A stretch of DNA of 64,000 nucleotides from Acholeplasmatales bacterium (GTDB taxonomy: Bacteria; Bacillota_I; Bacilli_A; Acholeplasmatales; Acholeplasmataceae): positions 1-64,000 of the forward strand of contig JAITXT010000021.1 in assembly GCA_031284585.1 (NCBI GenBank). The letters run 5' to 3'. Shown here one piece after another: positions 34,609 through 43,851 of the stretch. Position 1 is the first letter of the stretch, and the number at the start of each line of letters is the position of its first letter. The notes below the pieces were generated by a model, which searched no databases, was not told the DNA's origin, and worked only from the letters and a program-made list of their open reading frames with translations. The translations under genes were made by a program, and so were the position numbers.

Positions 34609-35211
34609 ATGAATGAAGATATTATTGCATATATTGAAAGAGAAACTATCAAAGAAATAGAAAAAATTAATAGTGATGCAATCAGTGACGCAAATGAAAA
34701 GTATAAAAATATTACTTCTTCTTTTAAAGAAAAGGCTATTTTTGACGAAAAAGTGGAAATAGAGGAAGAAACTTCTAGATTAATTAGAGTTACTAGTTCT
34801 TTGGCTATTAAAAATAGTCAAAAGATTGAAGAAGCAAAAAGAGAAATAATTGATGAAGTTATAGATAGAGTTACTAATTATTTCGATAACTTAGAAAAAG
34901 AATCTTTGTTAAAAGTTGTTTCCGGATTAATTAAATCTGAAAATTTAAAAGGTAGTTATTTGTTAACTTGTTCAAAAAAAGACTTTGATAAGTATAAAGC
35001 TTCTCTTTGCTCGAAGAATTTAAATTGTGATAAATTAACTGATCTTCCTAAATCAGTTGAAATAAATTTATCAAAGGATTTTAATAACAATATTAAAAGA
35101 GGTTTTGGATTAATTAGTGATTACTATGATATTTCTTTTTCTTTTGACGAATTAATTGATTCTAAGAGAGATGAAATTGATAAATTACTAGGGGAAACAC
35201 TATTTAAATGA
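34609..35211 (+). CDS. ntpE: V-type ATPase subunit E
   Basis: 200 residues. An N-terminal charged helix (about 1-90) is followed by a small globular C-terminal part, as in subunit E of the peripheral stalk. Family identity is less obvious than for A, B or K, but the length, shape and place between K and C agree with the ntpFIKECGABD order of E. hirae. Weak ribosome-binding site, 15 bases after ntpK. Confidence 0.82.
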   Translation: MNEDIIAYIERETIKEIEKINSDAISDANEKYKNITSSFKEKAIFDEKVEIEEETSRLIRVTSSLAIKNSQKIEEAKREIIDEVIDRVTNYFDNLEKESLLKVVSGLIKSENLKGSYLLTCSKKDFDKYKASLCSKNLNCDKLTDLPKSVEINLSKDFNNNIKRGFGLISDYYDISFSFDELIDSKRDEIDKLLGETLFK

Positions 35212-36086
35212 GCGATTTTGATCCTATTTATGTGAACTCAATTTTAAGTTTGAGGACAACTAATTTAATTCAAAAGAAAGACTTTCAAAATTTTTCGAAT
35301 GATAAAGAAAAAATGTTATCTTTTTTGCTTTCTGCAGGGATAGATTGTATTTTTTCTATTGAAGATGGATTGGAGAAATCTCTTTTTTATTTTAAAGAAG
35401 AATTAGTTTCATTAGTAGGTAGAGATCACTTTGCTCTCTTTTATTTTTTCTTTATTTATGATATCTCTAATATTAGATCTGTCTATCGTAATAAGCATTA
35501 TAATAGAGAAATAGTATATAATGACTTAGGTAGTATAGGTAAAAATGAATTAATTAATTCAATTATTCTAGGTTCAAGAGATATTGAAAGTTCTTATTAT
35601 CCACTATATGAAAAGTTAAATGCTTTAAGTTTTTCGGGTGAAAAAGATCTTATATTAAAAATAACTAGCGAATGCTTTTCATTTTTAAGAGATAAAGTAT
35701 CTCTTGTCAAAAATTCATTTTTTCATGATTTATTCGAAAAAGAAATTCTTTTTAAAAATCTAAATCTCTATTTTAGAGATAAGAATAGTCTTCTTCCTTC
35801 TTTAAGTAAAACGGGACCAGATTTTAGAAAAGAAATTGAGACTAATCTTAATGCGATTAAAAATCTTGAATACGGGAAAGTGGGAGTCTTTTTAGATGGA
35901 TATTTTTTAAATAAAGATCTCTTTACTTTAGAAATTAATCTAAAAAATCTTCTTGTTGATAGTGTACTAGAGATTAGTAGTTCTGATGAGTTAGATAGGT
36001 CAATTTCATGTTATATTTTGAGAAAATTCAAAGAAGTAACTGATATAAAGAGTATCTTTTATCTAAAAGAGGTGGTAAATGGGTAA
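35208..36086 (+). CDS. ntpC: V-type ATPase subunit C (d subunit)
   Basis: 292 residues, helical, soluble. It is the funnel that joins the K ring to the central shaft. Recognisable parts include YFFFIYDISNIRSVYRNKHY, resembling the 'D-x-x-N-I-x-x-x-x-R-x-K' signature of archaeal/V-type subunit C. It overlaps ntpE by four bases (ATGA). Shorter than the roughly 330-380 residues common in the family. Confidence 0.82.
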   Translation: MSDFDPIYVNSILSLRTTNLIQKKDFQNFSNDKEKMLSFLLSAGIDCIFSIEDGLEKSLFYFKEELVSLVGRDHFALFYFFFIYDISNIRSVYRNKHYNREIVYNDLGSIGKNELINSIILGSRDIESSYYPLYEKLNALSFSGEKDLILKITSECFSFLRDKVSLVKNSFFHDLFEKEILFKNLNLYFRDKNSLLPSLSKTGPDFRKEIETNLNAIKNLEYGKVGVFLDGYFLNKDLFTLEINLKNLLVDSVLEISSSDELDRSISCYILRKFKEVTDIKSIFYLKEVVNG

Positions 36087-36378
36087 GTGTTATGCCGTTT
36101 CAGTCAATGAAAATATTAAAATATTTAATTCCGTTGGATTTCATGTTTTTGTTGTGGATAAGGAAAATGCCAGAAAAAAAGTTTTAGAGATCTTAAAAGA
36201 AGATTGTGGTATCGTTGTAATTGATGAAATAGTTGGTTCTTTAATTGAAGATATTAAAGCTAATTATCAAGAAAGTGTTTCACCAATTATTCTTACATTA
36301 CCGATTTATACTAAGGGTGTTGAGACAGATAAATTAGGTGAACTTGTAAAAAGTGCGATCGGAATTAATATTTTTTAA
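36079..36378 (+). CDS. ntpG: V-type ATPase subunit F (NtpG)
   Basis: 99 residues with the Rossmann-like subunit F fold: an opening strand, a GFHVFVVDKEN segment, CGIVVIDEIVG and a C-terminal helix ending in KSAIGINIF. It sits on the rotating shaft next to subunit D. It starts inside ntpC (8-base overlap) with an AAGAGGTGG ribosome-binding site. Confidence 0.85.
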   Translation: MGKCYAVSVNENIKIFNSVGFHVFVVDKENARKKVLEILKEDCGIVVIDEIVGSLIEDIKANYQESVSPIILTLPIYTKGVETDKLGELVKSAIGINIF

Positions 36379-36397
36379 CGGATAAGGAGAAATATAA

Positions 36398-38158
36398 ATG
36401 AGTGATAAAGAAATAATTGGAAGAATAATTAAAGTATCTGGTCCTCTTGTTGTCGCAAGTGGTCTTTCTAGTGCTCAAGTTTATGATGTTGTTAGAGTAG
36501 GAGAAAAGAGACTTCTAGGAGAAGTAATTGAACTGCGTGGTGAAAATGCCAGTATTCAAGTATATGAAGAAACAGCTGGAATAGGTGTAGAAGATCCTGT
36601 CTTTTTGACAAGTGAACCTCTTTCTGTTTGGCTTGCTCCTGGTTTAATAGGTAATATTTTTGATGGAATTGAAAGACCATTAAAAGAGATTTATGAACAA
36701 GAAGGAATTACAATACCGCTAGGTATTGATATTGATAGATTAGATACTAAAAAAGGATTTGATTTTAAACCTCTTGTTAAAGTAGGGGACACTATTAAAG
36801 GGGGAGATATCTTAGGTGAAGTAAGTGAAACACCTTCTCTTTTACATAAGATAATGTTATCTCCAAAATATAAAAGTGGTAAAGTAACTAAAGTTTTAGA
36901 AGGAACTAAAAACATTTTAGAAACTATAGTAGTATATACTAATATAGATGAGGAAGAAGTTTTGGTTCCAATGTTACAACTTTGGCCGATTAGAAGACCT
37001 AGACCAGTACTAAAAAAACTAGCACCAAAAATACCTATGAAAACTGGTCAACGTACAATTGATGCTTTATTTCCTATTGCTTTAGGTGGAATTGCTGCAA
37101 TCCCTGGACCTTTCGGAAGTGGGAAGACCGTTGTTCAACATCAATTAGCTAAATGGAGTGATTGTGATGTTATTGTTTATGTAGGATGTGGTGAAAGAGG
37201 AAATGAAATGACAGATGTATTAATGGAATTTCCTGAATTAATTGATCCTTATACTAAACAACCTTTAATGAACAGAACAGTCTTAATCGCTAATACTTCC
37301 AATATGCCAGTAGCAGCCAGAGAAGCATCTATTTATACAGGAATTACAATTGCAGAATATTATAGAGATATGGGATATAAAGTAGCTATTATGGCAGATT
37401 CTACTTCTAGATGGGCGGAAGCACTTCGTGAAATGTCTTCAAGATTAGAAGAAATGCCTGGTGAAGAAGGATATCCAGCTTATCTTGGATCTAGATTATC
37501 AGAGTTTTATGAAAGAGCAGGTTTAGTTGAGACTCTATCTCATAAAATAGGTGCTATTACTGCAATCGGAGCTATCTCTCCTGCTGGTGGAGATACTTCA
37601 GAACCAGTTTCACAAGCTACCCTTAGGATCGTGAAAGTTTTCTGGTCTTTATCCGCAAGTCTTGCTTATAAAAGACACTTTCCAGCAATTGACTGGTTGA
37701 AGAGTTATTCTCTTTATGATTCAACTATAACAAAATATTATGATGATAATAACTTTCCAAGATGGTCAAGTTTTATTAAAAGAGCTCAAAGAGTCTTAGA
37801 GGAAGAAGAACAACTTTTAGAAATTGTTAGACTTGTAGGTATGGATACTTTATCATTTTCCGATCGTTTAAAACTTTTAGAGGCTCAAATGATTAGAGAA
37901 GATTTTTTATTACAAAATGCTTTTGATAAAGTAGATAGTTTTTCTTCTTCGAAAAAAGAATACGTTCTTTTAAATCTTATTTATTCATTTATAGATATGG
38001 CAAATAAAAAATTAAATCAAATAAGTAAATTCAAGGAAATTGAAGAAATACCAGTAAGAGAAATAATTGGTAGATTTAAATACGTTGAAGAGGAAAAACT
38101 TGATAAGGAATATAACTCTATTATTGAATCGATTATTTCATTAGAGAAGGGTGCATAA
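36398..38158 (+). CDS. ntpA: V-type ATPase catalytic subunit A
   Basis: 586 residues. The P-loop is [11 protein letters not shown], followed by the catalytic [11 protein letters not shown] Glu region, [15 protein letters not shown], and [29 protein letters not shown]. The large N-terminal bulge domain characteristic of A subunits (about residues 110-190) distinguishes it from F-type beta. It hydrolyses or makes ATP at the A/B interfaces. GATAAGGAGA sets the ATG. Confidence 0.97.
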   Translation: MSDKEIIGRIIKVSGPLVVASGLSSAQVYDVVRVGEKRLLGEVIELRGENASIQVYEETAGIGVEDPVFLTSEPLSVWLAPGLIGNIFDGIERPLKEIYEQEGITIPLGIDIDRLDTKKGFDFKPLVKVGDTIKGGDILGEVSETPSLLHKIMLSPKYKSGKVTKVLEGTKNILETIVVYTNIDEEEVLVPMLQLWPIRRPRPVLKKLAPKIPMKTGQRTIDALFPIALGGIAAIPGPFGSGKTVVQHQLAKWSDCDVIVYVGCGERGNEMTDVLMEFPELIDPYTKQPLMNRTVLIANTSNMPVAAREASIYTGITIAEYYRDMGYKVAIMADSTSRWAEALREMSSRLEEMPGEEGYPAYLGSRLSEFYERAGLVETLSHKIGAITAIGAISPAGGDTSEPVSQATLRIVKVFWSLSASLAYKRHFPAIDWLKSYSLYDSTITKYYDDNNFPRWSSFIKRAQRVLEEEEQLLEIVRLVGMDTLSFSDRLKLLEAQMIREDFLLQNAFDKVDSFSSSKKEYVLLNLIYSFIDMANKKLNQISKFKEIEEIPVREIIGRFKYVEEEKLDKEYNSIIESIISLEKGA

Positions 38159-38159
38159 A

Positions 38160-39527
38160 ATGGGAATATTAGAATATAAAACAATTAAAGAAGTAGTTGG
38201 ACCTTTAATGCTAGTTGAGAAGACTAGATCTGTTAAATTTGATGAATTAGTTAAAATAAAACTTAAAAACGGAGAGATACGTTATGGTAAAGTTTTAGAA
38301 GTTGACAATGATAAAGCTCTTGTTCAGTTATTTGAAAGTTCACAAGGTTTAAAGATTGATGATGCAAAAGTCTCTTTTTTAGGACATGGATTAGAAATAT
38401 CAGTTTCTCCTAATATTTTAGGAAGAGTCTTTGACGGTATGGGTAATCCAATTGATGGAAAAAGTAAAATTCTTGCTAGTAAGAAATTAGATATTAATGG
38501 AGCACCTTTAAATCCAGTAGCAAGAGATTATCCAAATGAATTTATTCAAACAGGAATTTCTGCAATAGATGGGTTAAATACGCTTGTAAGAGGTCAAAAG
38601 TTACCGATATTTTCTGGTTCTGGTCTTTCTCACAATAAACTTGCTGCTCAAATTGTTAGACAGGCAAAAGTACTAAATGCTAGTGATAAATTTGCTATTG
38701 TTTTTGCGGCAATAGGAATTACTTTTGAAGAGTCTAATTATTTTATTGAGAATTTCAAAGATACTGGAGCACTTGATAAAACAGTTTTATTTATTAATTT
38801 AGCATCTGATCCTGCAATTGAAAGAATTGCAACTCCTAGAATGGCTATTACTACAGCAGAATATTTAGCTTACGAGCTTGGTATGCATGTACTTGTTATT
38901 TTAACTGATATTACTAATTACGCAGAAGCGCTTCGTGAAATATCTGCAGCTAGAAAAGAAGTACCTGGAAGAAGAGGCTACCCTGGATATATGTATACTG
39001 ATTTAGCTTCATTATATGAAAGAGCAGGAAGAGTAAAAGGGCTTAAAGGTTCAATTACTCAACTTCCTATTTTAACTATGCCTGAAGATGATAAGACTCA
39101 TCCGATCCCTGATTTAACTGGTTATATTACGGAAGGACAAATTATCCTATCAAGATCTTTATCTCATAAAAAAATAACTCCTCCAATTGATGTATTAACC
39201 TCTCTTTCAAGATTAAAAGATAAAGGTATTGGAGAATCAAAAACAAGAGAAGATCATGCGAACACGATGAACCAATTATTTGCATCCTATGCAAGAGGTA
39301 AAGAAGCTAAAGAACTAGCTAGTGTATTAGGAGCAAGTGCACTTTCAGAAATTGATCAACTATACGCTAAATTTGCGGAAGAGTTTGAAGAAAACTATAT
39401 TTCCCAAGGTGAATATGAAAATAGATCTATTTTTGAAACTTTAGAACTTGGTTGGAAGTTACTTAGATTACTTCCTAAATCAGAATTAAAACGTATTAAT
39501 GAAAAATATATTGAAAAGTATTACTAA
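38160..39527 (+). CDS. ntpB: V-type ATPase subunit B
   Basis: 455 residues from the ATG at 38160, one base after the ntpA stop; an in-frame GTG at 38151 overlaps the ribosome-binding site and is less likely. The N-terminus [19 protein letters not shown] is standard for V/A-type B subunits. The P-loop position reads [14 protein letters not shown], lacking the canonical lysine loop, so the subunit is regulatory. [22 protein letters not shown] is also present. Confidence 0.97.
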   Translation: MGILEYKTIKEVVGPLMLVEKTRSVKFDELVKIKLKNGEIRYGKVLEVDNDKALVQLFESSQGLKIDDAKVSFLGHGLEISVSPNILGRVFDGMGNPIDGKSKILASKKLDINGAPLNPVARDYPNEFIQTGISAIDGLNTLVRGQKLPIFSGSGLSHNKLAAQIVRQAKVLNASDKFAIVFAAIGITFEESNYFIENFKDTGALDKTVLFINLASDPAIERIATPRMAITTAEYLAYELGMHVLVILTDITNYAEALREISAARKEVPGRRGYPGYMYTDLASLYERAGRVKGLKGSITQLPILTMPEDDKTHPIPDLTGYITEGQIILSRSLSHKKITPPIDVLTSLSRLKDKGIGESKTREDHANTMNQLFASYARGKEAKELASVLGASALSEIDQLYAKFAEEFEENYISQGEYENRSIFETLELGWKLLRLLPKSELKRINEKYIEKYY

Positions 39528-39533
39528 TAAATA

Positions 39534-40163
39534 ATGGCTGATGCAATTAATCCAACTAGGTTGGAACTAACGAAACTTAAAAATCAATTAAGTGTTTCCT
39601 TAAGAGGTCATCATCTTCTAAAAGATAAATTAGATGAAATGATCAAGGAGTTTTTTATTGTTATCAATAATTATAAAGATTTAAGAAATTTAGTCGAAGA
39701 TAAGTTCTTTAAGATTATGGAAAGTTATAATAGATGTTTAGTTGCCCATTTTGACCGTGAATTAGTAGAGAGATTTGGAAAAGAAGAAGAACTAGAAGTA
39801 ACGGTTTTAAATAAATCAGTTATGAATACTATTGTTCCTAAAATTTCTTTTGATTTATCAAAATTAAGTTTTTTATATTCTATTCTTGATACTTCAAGTA
39901 GTCTTGATATAGTTATTAATGATTTAAAAGATTTATTCATTGAAATCATACATTTAGCTGAATTAGAAAAGACTTGTTATATTTTAGCCAGAGAAATTGA
40001 AAGAACAAGAAGAAGAGTTAATGCAATTGAGCATATAATGATTCCAGAAATTGAAAAGAATATTAAAATAATTCGTTTTAAACTTGATGAAAATGAGAGA
40101 TCTAACCAAATTAGATTAATGAAAAGTAAAGATATTTTATTAAAAAAGGAAAGTAATAAGTAG
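39534..40163 (+). CDS. ntpD: V-type ATPase subunit D (central shaft)
   Basis: 209 residues. Opens NPTRLELTKLKNQLSVSLRG and continues as HHLLKDKLDEM, the highly conserved N-terminal helix of subunit D. A short beta-hairpin region and a long C-terminal helix with ERTRRRVNAIEHIMIPEIE follow. It transmits rotation to the A3B3 ring. Last gene of the operon; the ntpH/J genes found after D in Enterococcus are not present. Confidence 0.96.
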   Translation: MADAINPTRLELTKLKNQLSVSLRGHHLLKDKLDEMIKEFFIVINNYKDLRNLVEDKFFKIMESYNRCLVAHFDRELVERFGKEEELEVTVLNKSVMNTIVPKISFDLSKLSFLYSILDTSSSLDIVINDLKDLFIEIIHLAELEKTCYILAREIERTRRRVNAIEHIMIPEIEKNIKIIRFKLDENERSNQIRLMKSKDILLKKESNK

Positions 40164-40270
40164 ATTATCACTTTTTTTGCAATAAACTTCCGCAATTAGC
40201 ATATGAAAACAAAAAGTTATACTTTTAGTATATTATTATTACTATTATATATTAAAAGGCAGGGAAATTT

Positions 40271-41041
40271 GTGGATAATGTGGTTTTAGATAACAAAGTG
40301 AATATTAGTAAAGAAAAAATAATAACAGATATTTCTTTTCTTCTTTATTTAGGAGCCATCATTTATGGTTTATTTCTTGTAATTACAAATGCAGATGAAT
40401 TTCAAAAAGGCTTACTTATTATGGTTGAGTCATTCGTTGGAGTTCTTATTTCGGCAATTTTATTTTTAATAAAGAAATATAAAAATATCAAGATTTCAGC
40501 AAGCATTCTTTTCTTTATTCATTCTTTTGTAATTATGGCTGTAATTGGTGAAATGTTTATGTTATATTATACTGTTCATTGGTGGGATGCAATGCTTCAT
40601 TTATTTACAGGAGTTGGTATTGCTTTTACAGCTTATTGTATTTTTGATTTTCTAACTAGAAATTCAAATTTAGAACATAGATTTGTCGTTTCTTTGATAT
40701 CGGCTCTTACTATGGCTCTTGCCTTAGAACTTTTATGGGAATTTGCGGAGTTTTTAGTTGATACATTTTTTAGTTCAAATATGCAAAAATTTATTCCTGA
40801 TATGCCTCCTTTTTTTAATGGTGGATCATCTGACAAAGTGCTTGGCGGAACAGATAGAGAGATTGCGGATTTTTTTAGAAATCCTGAAGGTTATAAATAC
40901 GCACTTATTGATACTATGGAAGATTTAATTTTAAATTTAATTGGGACTTTTACATTTGGGGTAATTTGTATTTTTACTCACGAGAGATTTAATAATTTTT
41001 ATAGTAGTGGATTTGTTAATACTAACCTGCAAAAAGAATAA
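40271..41041 (+). CDS. DUF2238-like polytopic membrane protein
   Basis: 256 residues with about six membrane helices. The signature HWWDAMLHLFTGVGIAF, ELLWEFAEFLVD and the final DTMEDLILNLIGT are reminiscent of the DUF2238/YjdF family, in which His, Glu and Asp residues in helices may form a metal site. GTG start after AGGCAGGGA. Function unknown. It lies 107 bases after ntpD and could be a separate unit. Confidence 0.7.
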   Translation: MDNVVLDNKVNISKEKIITDISFLLYLGAIIYGLFLVITNADEFQKGLLIMVESFVGVLISAILFLIKKYKNIKISASILFFIHSFVIMAVIGEMFMLYYTVHWWDAMLHLFTGVGIAFTAYCIFDFLTRNSNLEHRFVVSLISALTMALALELLWEFAEFLVDTFFSSNMQKFIPDMPPFFNGGSSDKVLGGTDREIADFFRNPEGYKYALIDTMEDLILNLIGTFTFGVICIFTHERFNNFYSSGFVNTNLQKE

Positions 41042-41082
41042 GCTAGATTTTTTTTAAAAATAGGTTAAGGGAGGGAACTTTT

Positions 41083-41493
41083 GTGAATTTTAGAGATGAT
41101 ATATTGCCTGTTTATGGCGATCAAATAAGAGTTAGTAGAGGTTTATACTATCATCACGGAATATATGTTGATGATGCTAATATCATTCAGTTTGGCTCAT
41201 TATCTAGGGAACTTAATCCAGAGGACGCTCTAGTGCTTATAAGTGATTTAAAAACATTTTTAAGAAATGGCGTTTTAGAAGTTAGAGTATTTACCGAAGA
41301 AGAACTTAAAACTAAGAAAAATAGTGATGAAGTAGTTAAATATGCTCTTAGTAAATTAGGAGAAAAAGGTTATAATATAATTACGAACAATTGTGAGCAT
41401 TTTTGTAATGAGTGTATTTTTGGAGTGAAACAAAGTGAACAAGTTGATAGTGTTTTATCAATTTTAGATCTTTTATTTAGTAAAAAAAAATAA
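41083..41493 (+). CDS. LRAT-domain (NlpC/P60-like) protein
   Basis: 136 residues. N-terminal GDQIRVSRGLYYHHGIYVDD has the conserved catalytic histidine (H24/H25), and NNCEHFCNECIFGVKQSEQV contains the nucleophile C104 with the usual 'N-C-E-H-F'. These mark the LRAT branch of papain-like cysteine enzymes, used for acyl transfer or lipid hydrolysis. No signal peptide or membrane anchor. GTG start after GGGAGGGA. Substrate unknown. Confidence 0.85.
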   Translation: MNFRDDILPVYGDQIRVSRGLYYHHGIYVDDANIIQFGSLSRELNPEDALVLISDLKTFLRNGVLEVRVFTEEELKTKKNSDEVVKYALSKLGEKGYNIITNNCEHFCNECIFGVKQSEQVDSVLSILDLLFSKKK

Positions 41494-41817
41494 TTTTCTT
41501 GAAATCTTATTGAAAAGGTATGAATTACAAAAGTAATTGATAATACTTCATATTTAATTTTTTTCGGTTTTTTTAATAATAATTTAGTATTTTTGAATAT
41601 ATTTTCATGTTTTCAAATATTTTACATATGTTTTTATAACATTTTACTTTTATTTATAATTTTGTAATATAAGAATAATTGTAGTGAAATGTTTTATTGA
41701 AGTAAACTAGGAAGTAAAATTTATTGTTTGTATAAATCAATTATTTTGATTATAATACAAAAATTACTGTTTGAAGGTAGTGGCGGAGTGATAAATATAG
41801 TCATTGTTGTGTAGGAT
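41494..41817 (+). promoter_or_regulatory. Spacer with a promoter near its 3' end
   Basis: 324 bases of very AT-rich sequence without a gene. TTGTAT (41728-41733), a 17-base spacer and TATAAT (41751-41756) form a good promoter for the following small membrane protein. No other structure recognised. Confidence 0.55.
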
Positions 41818-42159
41818 ATGGAAGATAAAATTACGTTATCAAAGAAGGAAAAAAAGATCGTTTTAAGTGTTTCTTCAATATTCTTACTTTTACTTTTTTT
41901 ATTTTATATTTTGTTTCCTACTATTCGGAGGTGGAGTCCAAAAGATAGTGGTTTTCTCATTGGGGTGGAAATAATAGCATATATTATTGTTACTTTAATT
42001 GTTATAATTTATACTTTATTTACACATTTTTTGAAAACGAAATCTAAATTTATAAAAAAGCTTTTTTTAATTTCATATTGGGTAATGACATGTGGATTAT
42101 TTCTTTTTTCAATCTACTGGGTGTACTATGTTTGGATTTTCGAGAGATTTTATCCTTAA
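41818..42159 (+). CDS. Small three-helix membrane protein
   Basis: 113 residues, unrecognised. Hydrophobic segments lie at about 15-34, 46-68 and 80-105, separated by basic loops (KKEKK, KTKSKFIKK). The ribosome-binding site is poor (TAGGAT close to the ATG). It is a single gene with its own promoter and a strong terminator, which supports its being real. Confidence 0.55.
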   Translation: MEDKITLSKKEKKIVLSVSSIFLLLLFLFYILFPTIRRWSPKDSGFLIGVEIIAYIIVTLIVIIYTLFTHFLKTKSKFIKKLFLISYWVMTCGLFLFSIYWVYYVWIFERFYP

Positions 42160-42201
42160 TTTGTTGAAGATGGGACATATATTATTACTTTGAATCGAGA
42201 T

Positions 42202-42236
42202 AAAAGAGACATATGACTTAAAAATATGTCTCTTTT
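42202..42236. terminator. Terminator (13-bp stem), possibly bidirectional
   Basis: AAAAGAGACATAT (42202-42214) pairs perfectly with ATATGTCTCTTTT (42224-42236). A/T runs on both sides let it work in either direction. It ends the 41818 gene. Confidence 0.85.
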
Positions 42237-42239
42237 TAA

Positions 42240-42696
42240 ATGCCTTTTTCTTTTTTGTTAAAAATATTTCCACTAAAAATTCAAGATAAATGTATATAAT
42301 ATTACTAAAATACCTTAAACTAATATTGATTTAGTTACATAACATTAGTTTAATGCAAAATTTTGTGATATGGAATTGAACAATTTTTTGCTTTGTATTA
42401 ACAGTTTCTAGAATATCACTCATCTTAGTATCATCCTTTTGTTTAACTTTCAAACTTCCCCTTCATTTTAATTCTAATTTATTTATAGTGCTAAAAGAGA
42501 CTTTTAAGTATACTATGAGAATAAGTTTAATCTGTGTCATTATAGTTCATTGCCTATATAGTTTAAACTGAGTTAATCAAACAATTAAAACCAGTATTTA
42601 AGGGAAACATTAAACTATAGTATTAAACTATTTAGATAAGAGAGAAATAATGAAATTTGTTTAATTTTTAATTAATGTACATGTATATATTTTTGA
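42240..42696. other. Gene-poor spacer with one tiny candidate ORF
   Basis: About 450 AT-rich bases between convergent units. The only candidate is a 30-codon minus-strand frame at 42331-42423 (starts MSDILETVNTKQKIVQF) behind AAAGGATGA. It has no recognisable homology and could be chance. No terminator is evident for the minus-strand operon that ends at 42697. Confidence 0.4.
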
Positions 42697-43851
42697 TTAA
42701 TTTACCACTCTTTTTAGTTTGCTAAATTGCTCAATCGCATCAGATAATACCTCTGCACTAAGTTGGTGAGTTAGATAACTACAATGTCCATTTGCTCCAG
42801 CTGGGGCTCCTTCTCCTACATCTTTAATAACAATCATATGTATATGAGCTTTATCAACTTGTTCTAATTGATTGATTACACTTAGTGCAGCGTTCCCATT
42901 TAATGAACCAGAAGTCATTGTCCAAATAATTAATGCGTCAGGTGCATCTGTTCTTAACTTCATTAATAGACTAAATACTGCAGCTTTGAATTCATCAATT
43001 TTATTTTGCTTTTCAAAACCTGTAAGCTTATTTATAACAGCACTGTAATCATTTCCTCCAGCATTTACAATAATTACATCTGGGATGTAATTATTATGTT
43101 CATAATTCTCTCCAATAAGTTTTTCGCTAGAGCTAATTCCATAGTAGTCATAAGCGTTTAAAATATTGTTGGTTGTTGATTGATTATTAAAACCAAAAGC
43201 GACCCCCCAACCTGAATTAGAAACAAACTCTACGGTTCCATTAAAATTTTTAGCTGTCAAGTAACCGAATGAATGAAGTGATGAAGAGTTAGCAGTTGAT
43301 CTTGGAGTATTTGGAAGTCCTAATGCACCGTGACCTGAAATACCAGATGCACCAAGTAATAAGAAATGTGGTTTTTCTTCCTTTTCAATTTTTTTGAAAG
43401 TTCCGTTTGTTTCAATACTTTTAAGAGATGTTTCACCATCCTGTGGCTCACTACGTTTTACTAATTCTATGTAATGAATCCCTGGTTCATCAAATGAAAT
43501 TAAAATATCTTCCGAATCACTAATTGAAAAAACATTACTATCTAATAAAACCTCTTTATCTTTGAATATTGAAAAATAAATATCTTGGTTACTATTTTCT
43601 AAGATTAAACTTATTATAACTTCTCTTCCGTCAAAACAAATAATAAAACCTGTCGCTGTATTATAAAAATATTGTCTATCATCTTTAAATAAGTGTCTTC
43701 CATTCCAAATTATATATTCGCTTGTTAAATCTGTTCCTGTTAATAATTTAATATTTTCACTATCGTCAATAATAGGTTCATCAATGTTCACACATGAATA
43801 AGAAACAAAAGCGGAAAAGATTAAAAGTAATAAAATAATAGTTTTTTTCAT
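42697..43851 (-). CDS. Lipoprotein SGNH esterase, CE2-like
   Basis: 384 residues. Signal peptide with lipobox ending at C20 (SYSC). A beta-rich region (about 45-135) precedes an SGNH-type hydrolase: HFLLLGASGISGHG gives the presumed nucleophile S169, NAGGND supplies the oxyanion Asn, and the C-terminal GHCSYLTHQLS has the His. The jelly-roll plus SGNH order fits carbohydrate esterase family 2 (deacetylation of glycans). The usual G-D-S box reads G-A-S and no Asp precedes the His, in line with dyad enzymes of CE2. It overlaps the malic enzyme gene by ATGA. Confidence 0.75.
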   Translation of the reverse strand: MKKTIILLLLIFSAFVSYSCVNIDEPIIDDSENIKLLTGTDLTSEYIIWNGRHLFKDDRQYFYNTATGFIICFDGREVIISLILENSNQDIYFSIFKDKEVLLDSNVFSISDSEDILISFDEPGIHYIELVKRSEPQDGETSLKSIETNGTFKKIEKEEKPHFLLLGASGISGHGALGLPNTPRSTANSSSLHSFGYLTAKNFNGTVEFVSNSGWGVAFGFNNQSTTNNILNAYDYYGISSSEKLIGENYEHNNYIPDVIIVNAGGNDYSAVINKLTGFEKQNKIDEFKAAVFSLLMKLRTDAPDALIIWTMTSGSLNGNAALSVINQLEQVDKAHIHMIVIKDVGEGAPAGANGHCSYLTHQLSAEVLSDAIEQFSKLKRVVN

